Shown here piece by piece: positions 1-6,010 of a DNA stretch of 19,964 bases. How positions within the stretch are numbered: position 1 is the first letter of the stretch; the number at the start of each line of letters is the position of its first letter. The notes beneath the pieces were generated by a model, which was not told the origin of the DNA, searched no databases, and saw nothing but the letters and a program-made list of their open reading frames with translations. Position numbers and translations under genes: made by a program. The stretch comes from Actinomycetota bacterium (lineage in GTDB: Bacteria > Actinomycetota > Humimicrobiia > Humimicrobiales > Humimicrobiaceae): positions 1 to 19,964 of the forward strand of contig JADHVN010000012.1 of assembly GCA_016783995.1 (NCBI GenBank), given 5' to 3'.

Positions 1-1210
1 TAATGCAGCACTTTTTACACAGTGTTCTAAAGAGCAGACTGGTGATGAACAGTCTGGCGAGGTATCAGCCGAGCAGTCTGATGAGCTTGCAGGTTCAGTG
101 GATAGAAATCTTGTCAGTGCCAATACCGGGTTTGGGTTTGATATCTTCAAGGAGCTTATTTTAGAAGATAAGGACAAGAATATATTTATATCTCCTCTGT
201 CCATACTTCTAGCTCTTGCCATGACCTATAATGGGGCGGTGGGCGATACCAATCTTGCCATGGCTGAAGCACTGGGATTTAAAGGTTTTGACCTGGAGGA
301 ATTAAATTCCGGTTTTAATGACCTTATGATCAGTATCAAGAATGCTGACAGTGATATCGAGCTGGCTATTGCCAATTCAATCTGGCATAAGCTCGGTTTC
401 AAGGCTAAGGAAGATTTCGTTGAAAGAAACAAAAAATACTTTTCTTCCGAGGTAAAGGAAATTGACTTTTCTACTCCTGAAGCAGTGGATACCATAAACG
501 GGTGGATAGATGAAGCTACTAAAGGAAAGATTGAAAAGATGCTTACCGAGATACCTCCCGATGCAGTAATGTATCTTATAAATGCCATTTATTTTAAGGG
601 AAACTGGACCTATCCTTTTGATGAAAACTTGACCAGTGATGATGATTTTTATCTTCTGGATGGCAGTACCAAAAAAGTTCCCATGATGAGTCAGGAGGAA
701 AATTTTGGTTACTACGATGGAGATAATTTCTCTGCTGTAAAACTTCCTTACGGGCAGGAGAAAATGGCAATGTATATAATCCTTCCGGATGAGGGGGTAA
801 GCCTTGATTCCGTAACCAGCTCTCTGGATGCAGATAAGTGGAATGAGATAAAAGAGTCGTTTTACGGTAGCCAGGTTTCCCTTACCATGCCAAAATATAA
901 GATGGAGTATGGAATAAAGCTTTTAAACGATGCGCTTGCTGAATTAGGAATGGGAATAGCATTCGGACCGGGGGCAGATTTTAGCGGCATCAATCCAGAC
1001 ATATTCATATCCAAAGTTCTGCATAAGGCAGTAATTGAGGTGAATGAAAAGGGCAGCGAGGCAGCAGCGGCCACTGTGGTGGAGATGGTAACGTCAATGC
1101 CTATGGCTGAGGAAATAATAGAGTTTAGAGTAGACAGGCCCTTCTTCTTTGTAATTGCTGACGATAGGACAGGAAGTATTCTCTTTATGGGAAAAGTTGT
1201 AGAGCCTTAA
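1..1210 (+). CDS. Serpin-family serine protease inhibitor, exported or lipoprotein-like, 5' end cut by window edge
   Basis: This is a serpin: a suicide inhibitor of serine or cysteine proteases, trapping them by insertion of its reactive loop. The serpin signature NAIYFKGNW is near 579-605. The hinge EKGSEAAAAT starts near 1046, and the C-terminal FRVDRPFFFVIAD and LFMGKVVEP blocks end the fold, so the core looks complete. The frame stays open to base 2. It reads ALFTQCSKEQ and then an acidic, Ser/Gln-rich linker before the serpin fold begins near base 98. This resembles the end of a signal peptide followed by a lipidated cysteine, although Gln before the Cys is atypical for a lipobox. The real start therefore lies outside the window, and the in-frame GTG at 98 is internal. 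Export is inferred. The target protease is unknown. A terminator right after the stop separates it from the next gene. Confidence 0.9.
   Translation, partial: NAALFTQCSKEQTGDEQSGEVSAEQSDELAGSVDRNLVSANTGFGFDIFKELILEDKDKNIFISPLSILLALAMTYNGAVGDTNLAMAEALGFKGFDLEELNSGFNDLMISIKNADSDIELAIANSIWHKLGFKAKEDFVERNKKYFSSEVKEIDFSTPEAVDTINGWIDEATKGKIEKMLTEIPPDAVMYLINAIYFKGNWTYPFDENLTSDDDFYLLDGSTKKVPMMSQEENFGYYDGDNFSAVKLPYGQEKMAMYIILPDEGVSLDSVTSSLDADKWNEIKESFYGSQVSLTMPKYKMEYGIKLLNDALAELGMGIAFGPGADFSGINPDIFISKVLHKAVIEVNEKGSEAAAATVVEMVTSMPMAEEIIEFRVDRPFFFVIADDRTGSILFMGKVVEP
1052..1120 (+). other. Serpin reactive-centre loop region
   Basis: The loop begins at the hinge Gly (P15, codon 1052), followed by S-E-A-A-A-A-T, the small-residue pattern needed for loop insertion in inhibitory serpins. 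Counting 15 residues from the Gly gives Ser (codon 1094) as P1 and Met as P1'. The segment before EFRVDRPF is about four residues longer than in alpha-1-antitrypsin as I recall that sequence, so the true scissile bond could lie further on, within T-S-M-P-M-A. Confidence 0.65.
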
Positions 1211-1244
1211 TATAAATACTTTTTCTATATCATAATGGGTAAAG

Positions 1245-1286
1245 AATTTAAGCTGCCGGTGATGGCAGCTTAAATTTATGATTTTT
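1245..1286 (+). terminator. Rho-independent terminator after the serpin gene
   Basis: A perfect 13-bp inverted repeat (1245-1257 and 1264-1276, AATTTAAGCTGCC with its complement) has a 6-nt GGTGAT loop. A short T run at 1282-1286 follows, five bases after the stem. The stem starts 35 nt after the serpin stop codon. It should isolate the serpin transcript from the RRM gene. Confidence 0.85.
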
Positions 1287-1304
1287 CCGAAAAAAAAATA
1301 TTCT

Positions 1305-1333
1305 TTGGACAAATGTAAAATATATTATATAAT
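1305..1333 (+). promoter_or_regulatory. Sigma-70-type promoter for the RRM-protein gene
   Basis: TTGGAC (1305-1310) is separated by 17 nt from a perfect TATAAT (1328-1333). Reading the -35 as TGGACA at 1306 gives a 16-nt spacer. Transcription would start near 1340, leaving a leader of about 180 nt before the GTG start at 1523. A small inverted repeat, GAGTA-T-TACTC (1338-1348), overlaps the expected start site and could be an operator or just the 5' end of the RNA. The 312-nt gap between serpin and RRM gene (1211-1522) holds only the terminator, this promoter and the leader. Confidence 0.75.
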
Positions 1334-1339
1334 GTTGGA

Positions 1340-1522
1340 GTATTACTCAAGTAGTTTTACATTTTAAAATTGAGCAGTAGGGATTTTTTATTAAAGTATG
1401 TAAACATAAATAGAATTTAATTCTTCTTTTCCACATCTTTTATTTATTCCACATTTTTAAATAATAGTTTCTACTACTCTTTTATATATAGAAAAAAGCA
1501 ATTTAAGGAAAGGTATTTTTAA
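1340..1522 (+). promoter_or_regulatory. Long structured 5' leader of the RRM gene
   Basis: The leader is A/T-rich and contains no open frame I would call. By hand, bases 1372-1385 can pair with 1466-1479: 13 of 14 positions pair, three of them as G-U wobbles, with one C-A mismatch. The core is GAGCAGTAG against CTACTACTC. The enclosed section carries TTCCACAT twice (1429-1436 and 1447-1454). Long leaders of this sort are known for cold-shock and RNA-binding protein genes. A role in temperature response or self-regulation here is inference only. Confidence 0.45.
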
Positions 1523-1891
1523 GTGAATAAGAGAATGTATGTAGGTAATCTGGACTACAACACAACTGATAAGGAGCTGGAAGAGTTATTCTCCCAGGTA
1601 GGTACTGTTACTTACTCAAAAGTAATTATGAGAATGGACGGAAAATCAAGAGGTTTTGGATTTGTGGAAATGGAAAGCGAAGAGCAGGCAAAAGCAGCTA
1701 TAGAAAAGCTGAATCAGAGTGACTTCAAGGGAAGAACTATTGTTGTGAATGAAGCCAGAACTCAGACAAAAGGAAACTTCGACTCAAAAGAGAGAAATTC
1801 TAATTACGGGAGAAATTCTAACTACAAGAGAGAAGAAGGCAGGGGAGATCTAAACTACAAGCTCAGACAATTAAAAAAGAACACAGAATAG
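1523..1891 (+). CDS. Single-RRM RNA-binding protein
   Basis: A 122-residue protein with one RNA recognition motif filling about residues 4-82. RNP2 appears as MYVGNLD (residues 5-11) and RNP1 as RGFGFVEM (about 43-50), both with the aromatic residues that stack on RNA bases. The rest is a basic, Asn/Arg/Gly-rich tail. Proteins of this design in cyanobacteria and other bacteria are cytoplasmic single-stranded RNA binders, often cold-induced. The GTG start at 1523 is chosen because AAGGAAAGG (1505-1513) lies 9 nt upstream. ATG 1535 would remove residues just before RNP2 and is too far from that site. It stands alone between its own promoter and the pyr leader. I see no clear terminator after it, so read-through into the pyr leader is possible. 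Confidence 0.88.
   Translation: MNKRMYVGNLDYNTTDKELEELFSQVGTVTYSKVIMRMDGKSRGFGFVEMESEEQAKAAIEKLNQSDFKGRTIVVNEARTQTKGNFDSKERNSNYGRNSNYKREEGRGDLNYKLRQLKKNTE
1792..1825 (+). repeat. Short tandem duplication in the tail of the RRM protein
   Basis: The 16-base unit GAGAAATTCTAATTAC (1792-1807) recurs with one mismatch at 1810-1825, an 18-base period. It encodes two successive R-N-S-N-Y-(G/K) hexapeptides. It looks like a recent codon duplication in a disordered basic tail. Confidence 0.75.
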
Positions 1892-1909
1892 GTTTTTTGA
1901 AATTTATAC

Positions 1910-1938
1910 TTGTTTTTTTGTCTGTAATCTCCTATAGT
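1910..1938 (+). promoter_or_regulatory. Candidate promoter of the pyr operon
   Basis: TTGTTT (1910-1915) and TATAGT (1933-1938) are separated by 17 nt. The -10 matches consensus at 5 of 6 positions, the -35 at only 3. A start near 1945 would place the whole PyrR attenuator in the transcript, as required. This is the best candidate I find in 1892-1980, but it is weak; read-through from the RRM gene could contribute. Confidence 0.4.
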
Positions 1939-1974
1939 ATCTCTTTAGCAGAATACAAAAGTGGATATTTATTA

Positions 1975-2005
1975 CCTTTAAAATAGTCCGGAGAGGCTAA
2001 AAAGG
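1975..2005 (+). promoter_or_regulatory. PyrR-binding anti-antiterminator hairpin in the pyr leader RNA
   Basis: Bases 1985-1998, AGTCCGGAGAGGCT, match the Bacillus PyrR-binding consensus ARUCCNGNGAGGYU at every defined position. By hand, AGUC pairs with GGCU around a CGGAGA hexaloop. A lower stem forms from CCTTT (1975-1979) and AAAGG (2001-2005). In the known mechanism, PyrR with UMP stabilises this hairpin, which prevents antitermination and lets the downstream terminator form. Confidence 0.88.
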
Positions 2006-2060
2006 AATGAAAAAAATATTTATTAAAAGTAATAATATAATCGATATTTTAACCTTCTTA
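1998..2060 (+). promoter_or_regulatory. Predicted antiterminator of the pyr leader
   Basis: This alternative fold shares bases with both neighbours. TAAAAAGG (1998-2005) can pair with CCTTCTTA (2053-2060) apart from one A-C mismatch. AAAATAT (2013-2019) can pair with ATATTTT (2044-2050). Alternatively, the central part can form a local hairpin from ATAT-T-TATTA (2016-2025) and TAATA-ATAT (2030-2038). It is exclusive with the PyrR hairpin and with the terminator, which is the expected logic of PyrR attenuation. This is a hand fold without energies. Confidence 0.5.
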
Positions 2061-2084
2061 CCTATATGGTAAGAAGGTTTTTTT
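2051..2084 (+). terminator. Attenuator terminator before pyrR
   Basis: A perfect 12-bp stem, AACCTTCTTACC (2051-2062) with its complement at 2068-2079, encloses a 5-nt TATAT loop. An uninterrupted T run to 2084 follows, 15 nt before the pyrR start. Its position between the PyrR site and pyrR identifies it as the regulated terminator of the operon. Confidence 0.88.
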
Positions 2085-2099
2085 ATGTGGTGAAAGGTT

Positions 2100-2636
2100 A
2101 TGATAGAAAAAGCGCATATATTAAATGAAGATGATATAGACAGGGTGATCAGGAGAATCTCACATGAGATATTGGAAAGAAACAAGGGTCCGGAGAGCCT
2201 CGTTTTTATCGGCATTCAAAAAAGAGGGGTACCGCTTGCAGATAGAATAGCCAAAAATATTGAGAAGTTTGAAGGGACAGAAATTAAGGCGGGTAAGCTT
2301 GATATAACCTTTTACAGGGATGATATCGGGCAGAACATAAAACCTAATGCCCGGATAACTGATATTTCTTTTGACATAGAGGGCAAGAATGTAATTCTGG
2401 TTGATGATGTGCTGTATACCGGAAGAACTGTAAGAGCAGCTCTGGATGCAATAATAGATTTTGGAAGGCCCAAATCTATACAGCTGGTGGTTTTAATTGA
2501 CAGAGGGCACAGGGAACTTCCCATAAGAGCAGATTATGTGGGAAAGAACCTCCCAACTTCACTTAATGAGGCTGTCGAGGTTAAGTTAAAAGAGACTGAT
2601 GGTCTGGATAGTGTCATGGTAGTAGAAAAGGGATAA
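2100..2636 (+). CDS. pyrR: Bifunctional pyrimidine operon attenuation protein / uracil phosphoribosyltransferase PyrR
   Basis: PyrR binds UMP or UTP and the pyr leader RNA to cause termination. Many homologues also convert uracil and PRPP to UMP. The 178-residue length is normal. The PRPP loop [13 protein letters not shown] is at residues 98-110, and GIQKRG (38-43) and DITFYRDD (68-75) are typical of the family. The ATG at 2100 follows GGTGA (2089-2093), which pairs with the 3' end of 16S rRNA. It is first in the operon, directly behind the attenuator it should control, so it is probably autoregulated. A near-copy of the PyrR-binding loop lies inside this gene at 2181-2207. Only 2 nt separate it from pyrB. 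Confidence 0.96.
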   Translation: MIEKAHILNEDDIDRVIRRISHEILERNKGPESLVFIGIQKRGVPLADRIAKNIEKFEGTEIKAGKLDITFYRDDIGQNIKPNARITDISFDIEGKNVILVDDVLYTGRTVRAALDAIIDFGRPKSIQLVVLIDRGHRELPIRADYVGKNLPTSLNEAVEVKLKETDGLDSVMVVEKG

Positions 2637-2638
2637 CC

Positions 2639-3559
2639 ATGCTAAGTAAAAAAAGTATACTGGATGCTGACAGCCTGAGCCTGGAAGATATAAAGTTGAT
2701 ACTTTCAAATGCCGATTCTTTTCTTGAAATATCAAGAAGGGATGTTAAAAAAGTCCCAACACTACGGGGTAAGACTGTAATTAACCTGTTTTTTGAACCC
2801 AGTACCAGAACCAAGACTTCATTTGAGATTGCTGCAAAAAGGCTAAGCGCGGATATAATTAATTTTTCACCCTCAACCAGCAGCCTAAAGAAAGGTGAAT
2901 CTATAATTGATACCATAAAAACCATACTTTCCATGAAAGTTGATCTGATTGTTATAAGACACAGTGACAGCGGAACGGTTAAGATGGTTGACAGGTTTGT
3001 AGATATTCCAGTAATAAACGCCGGTGATGGTAAGTACCAGCATCCAACCCAGGCGCTGCTGGACCTTTATACTATAAAGAAAAGATTTGGCAAGTTTGAG
3101 GGATTAAAAGTAGCAATTGTGGGGGATTTTCTGGACAGCAGAGTGGCAAGATCCGATATGAACTTATTTGAAAAGATGGGTATGGATGTCACTATAGTCT
3201 CTCCAACAATGTTCCTTCCTGAAGATTTTTCCGGTATGAAAGTAAAGCACTGTATAGATGATGTTATAGAGGATGCCGATATTGTATATATGCTAAGGAT
3301 GCAGTTTGAAAGGCAGGATAGGAAATTTTATCCATCGGTAATGGAATATAACCGGTTCTTGACCCTGAATATGGATAGGCTCGCCAGGATGAAACCCGGC
3401 TCCATTGTCATGCACCCGGGACCTGTAAACAGGGGAATAGAGATTACCGATGAAGTAATGGATACCAGCGGAGAGCTGGCAGAAAAGATTGTAATTGAAG
3501 AGCAGGTAACCTTTGGAGTAGCAGTTAGAATGGCAATACTTTATTTAATGTTAGGTTAA
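2639..3559 (+). CDS. pyrB: Aspartate carbamoyltransferase catalytic subunit
   Basis: Catalyses carbamoyl phosphate + L-aspartate to N-carbamoyl-aspartate, the committed step of pyrimidine synthesis. The 306-residue chain has the carbamoyl-phosphate signature FFEPSTRTKTSF (51-62), the loop with Lys84/Lys85 and Gly-Glu-Ser (SLKKGES, 82-88), HPTQ (135-138), and the C-terminal HPGPVNRGIEI block that contacts aspartate. No regulatory pyrI gene accompanies it, as is usual in PyrR-controlled operons. The ATG follows the pyrR stop by 2 nt, and AAAGGG at the end of pyrR serves as ribosome site. Confidence 0.96.
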   Translation: MLSKKSILDADSLSLEDIKLILSNADSFLEISRRDVKKVPTLRGKTVINLFFEPSTRTKTSFEIAAKRLSADIINFSPSTSSLKKGESIIDTIKTILSMKVDLIVIRHSDSGTVKMVDRFVDIPVINAGDGKYQHPTQALLDLYTIKKRFGKFEGLKVAIVGDFLDSRVARSDMNLFEKMGMDVTIVSPTMFLPEDFSGMKVKHCIDDVIEDADIVYMLRMQFERQDRKFYPSVMEYNRFLTLNMDRLARMKPGSIVMHPGPVNRGIEITDEVMDTSGELAEKIVIEEQVTFGVAVRMAILYLMLG

Positions 3560-3569
3560 AAATTTTTTT

Positions 3570-4868
3570 ATGAATAACAATGAGAGAAAAAACGTGCTTA
3601 TAAAGTCAGGCAGGATAATCGACCCTGGAAAGGGTAAGGAATTCATCTCCGATATTTATATCAAAGACGGAATCTTGGCTGAAATGGGGGAAAATATTAA
3701 GGTGAAGGGAAAGGAAATTACTGAGATTGACGCAAAAGGTTGTATAGTCTGCCCCGGCTTTGTGGATATGCACGTGCATCTGCGTGACCCCGGCTTTGAA
3801 GATGAGGAGACCATTGAGACCGGAACATTAGCTGCGGTAAAAGGAGGAATAACTACAGTTGCCTGTATGCCCAATACCAGTCCTCCAATAGACAGTGAGT
3901 CTATGGTTAAATATATTTTAGAAAAATCAGAAGATGCAGCCTGCAGGGTTCTTCCTGTAGCCGCTATGACCAGGGGCCTTAAAGGCACCGAGATTACCGA
4001 TATGGGGCTTTTGGCTGAAGCTGGGGCGGTTGGTTTTTCAGATGACGGCAGGTGTGTAGGAGACAGCAGGCTTATGTATGAGGTTATGAGATATTCAACT
4101 CAATTTGGTCTTCCTCTGATATTACATGAGGAAGATTACTCCGTATCCAGAGGAGGCCTTGTAAATGAAGGGCGCTACTCATCAATGCTGGGGCTTGATG
4201 GAATATCCAGCCTGAGTGATGATGTAATTATTGCAAGAGATATAATTCTTGCCGGCAGAAGCGGGGCCAGAATTCACATAACCCATTTAAGCACAAAGGG
4301 CGGAGTGGAAATGATAAAAAAAGCTAGAGAAGACGGGCTGGATATAACCTGTGATGTAACCCCGCATCATCTGTTCTTCAATGACAGCTATCTTGCCTCC
4401 TTTAATACAAACCTTAAGGTAAAGCCCCCTATAAGAAGTGAGGAAGACAGGCTGGCTCTGATAGAAGGTATAAAAGGGGGAGTAATTGATGCTATAGCCA
4501 GTGACCATGCCCCCCATCTTGATACTGAAAAAAATACAACTTTCAGGCTTGCTGAGTTTGGAACCATTGGACTTGAGACATTATTTAGCGCAAGCTTCAG
4601 CAAACTATGCAGGGAAGAAAAAATAAGTCTTCCCGGATTTATAAGTTTGATTACCACATCACCCGCAAAAATTCTGGGTATTGATGCCGGGAAGATAGAG
4701 GTGGGCAAAACTGCAAATATTGCTGTTATAGATACGGAAACTGAAGAGGAGGTAAAAAGGGAAGATTTTATTTCAAAAAGCAAAAACAGCGCTTTTATAG
4801 GGCATAAGTTAATGGGAAAGATAATCTGCACCATAAGCAAAGGTAAATTAGCTTATATAAATAAATAA
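3570..4868 (+). CDS. pyrC: Dihydroorotase, class I
   Basis: Zinc amidohydrolase that cyclises carbamoyl-aspartate to dihydroorotate. It has 432 residues. Metal ligands visible are H68 and H70 in HVHLRDPG, D158 in FSDDGR, H185, H238 in HITHLS, and D311 in DHAPH. The spacing agrees with the Bacillus-type class I enzyme, whose second metal is bridged by Asp rather than carboxylated Lys. MPNTSPP (100-106) is a further family block. The start is 10 nt after pyrB. No good Shine-Dalgarno sequence is present, only an A/T run, so translation may be coupled to pyrB. Confidence 0.95.
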   Translation: MNNNERKNVLIKSGRIIDPGKGKEFISDIYIKDGILAEMGENIKVKGKEITEIDAKGCIVCPGFVDMHVHLRDPGFEDEETIETGTLAAVKGGITTVACMPNTSPPIDSESMVKYILEKSEDAACRVLPVAAMTRGLKGTEITDMGLLAEAGAVGFSDDGRCVGDSRLMYEVMRYSTQFGLPLILHEEDYSVSRGGLVNEGRYSSMLGLDGISSLSDDVIIARDIILAGRSGARIHITHLSTKGGVEMIKKAREDGLDITCDVTPHHLFFNDSYLASFNTNLKVKPPIRSEEDRLALIEGIKGGVIDAIASDHAPHLDTEKNTTFRLAEFGTIGLETLFSASFSKLCREEKISLPGFISLITTSPAKILGIDAGKIEVGKTANIAVIDTETEEEVKREDFISKSKNSAFIGHKLMGKIICTISKGKLAYINK

Positions 4869-4891
4869 CATATATAGGAAGGGTTGTAATT

Positions 4892-5992
4892 TTGAAGGCA
4901 ATTTTAATGTTAGAAGATGGAAAGTTATTTAAAGGTATAAATATAGGGTGTAGCGGCGAAACAATTGGCGAAGTGGTATTTAATACATCTATGATTGGCT
5001 ATCAGGAAATTTTAACCGATCCTTCTTATTGTGAGCAAATAGTTACAATGACCTATCCCCAGATTGGAAATTATGGTGTAAACAGTGTAGATGTAGAATC
5101 AGATAAAATTCAAGCTAAAGGCCTGATTGTAAAAGAATTCTTTGATTACTACAGTAACTGGAGAGCAGAGGGTAGCCTCGGGGATTATATTAAGAAGTAT
5201 AATATTATAGGTTTAGCCGGGATAGATACCAGGCAATTAACCAGGCATATCAGACTTGAGGGCGCAATGAAAGGAATTATTTCAACTGAAACTGAGGATG
5301 AAAGTGAGTTGAAAAAAAAGATAGAAGGCTACCCATCGATTATTAAAAGGGACCTGGTAAAATATGTTACTTGCGATAAGCCGTATATTTATAATCCTAA
5401 AAAAGGTGATTATAGGTATATTGTTGTAGCAGTAGATTTTGGAGTAAAAATGGGTATTCTTAAATGTCTGGATTGGGAGGGTTTTAGAATAATAGTTGTA
5501 CCGGCATCTACAAAACCGGAAGAAATTTTAAAATATAATCCTGACGGTATTTTCCTTTCCAACGGGCCCGGTGATCCTGCAGCTGTTAATTATGCAATTA
5601 CAACAATTAAAGAGCTGATTGGAAAAAAACCTATATTTGGAATTTGCCTGGGACATCAGCTGTTGGCTATTGCCCTGGGAGCAAAGACTTATAAGCTAAA
5701 ATTCGGCCATCATGGTGGCAATCATCCAGTTAAAAATTTAGAAACGGGAAAGGTTGAAATAACATCACAGAATCATGGATTTGCGGTTGACGAAGAATCG
5801 TTAAAAGATATTGCCAGTACCGGTTGTAAAGTAACGCATTTAAATTTAAATGATAATACTATTGAAGGGTTAAAATACGTTGATATAAATGCATACACTG
5901 TACAAAACCATCCGGAAGGAAAACCGGGCCCCCATGACTCAAGATATGTTTTTAGCAAATTCACTGAGTTAATTAAGAATTTTAATAATTAG
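4892..5992 (+). CDS. carA: Carbamoyl-phosphate synthase small (glutaminase) subunit
   Basis: Hydrolyses glutamine and delivers ammonia to CarB. In the 366-residue chain, the N-terminal CPSase domain begins with ILMLEDGKLFKG and the C-terminal half is a class I glutamine amidotransferase. The nucleophile is Cys252 in GICLGHQ; His340 and Glu342 (NHPE) complete the triad. SNGPGDP is at 223-229. The start codon is TTG 4892, supported by AGGAAGGG (4876-4883) 8 nt upstream and by the protein beginning exactly at the family's usual N-terminus. It precedes carB by 18 nt. Confidence 0.95.
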   Translation: MKAILMLEDGKLFKGINIGCSGETIGEVVFNTSMIGYQEILTDPSYCEQIVTMTYPQIGNYGVNSVDVESDKIQAKGLIVKEFFDYYSNWRAEGSLGDYIKKYNIIGLAGIDTRQLTRHIRLEGAMKGIISTETEDESELKKKIEGYPSIIKRDLVKYVTCDKPYIYNPKKGDYRYIVVAVDFGVKMGILKCLDWEGFRIIVVPASTKPEEILKYNPDGIFLSNGPGDPAAVNYAITTIKELIGKKPIFGICLGHQLLAIALGAKTYKLKFGHHGGNHPVKNLETGKVEITSQNHGFAVDEESLKDIASTGCKVTHLNLNDNTIEGLKYVDINAYTVQNHPEGKPGPHDSRYVFSKFTELIKNFNN

Positions 5993-6010
5993 AAATTAAA
6001 AAGAGTATTT

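Noticed and set aside
98..100. GTG as the serpin start codon
   Set aside because: The frame is open all the way to base 2 and encodes a signal-peptide-like end and linker; no ribosome site precedes 98. The true start is upstream of the window.
1945..1971. Alternative promoter TTAGCA with TATTTA inside the pyr leader
   Set aside because: Spacing is 15 nt and transcription would begin within the PyrR hairpin, removing part of the regulatory structure.
1892..1974. Terminator for the RRM gene
   Set aside because: T-rich runs are present (1893-1898, 1913-1919), but I find no stem of useful length before either of them.
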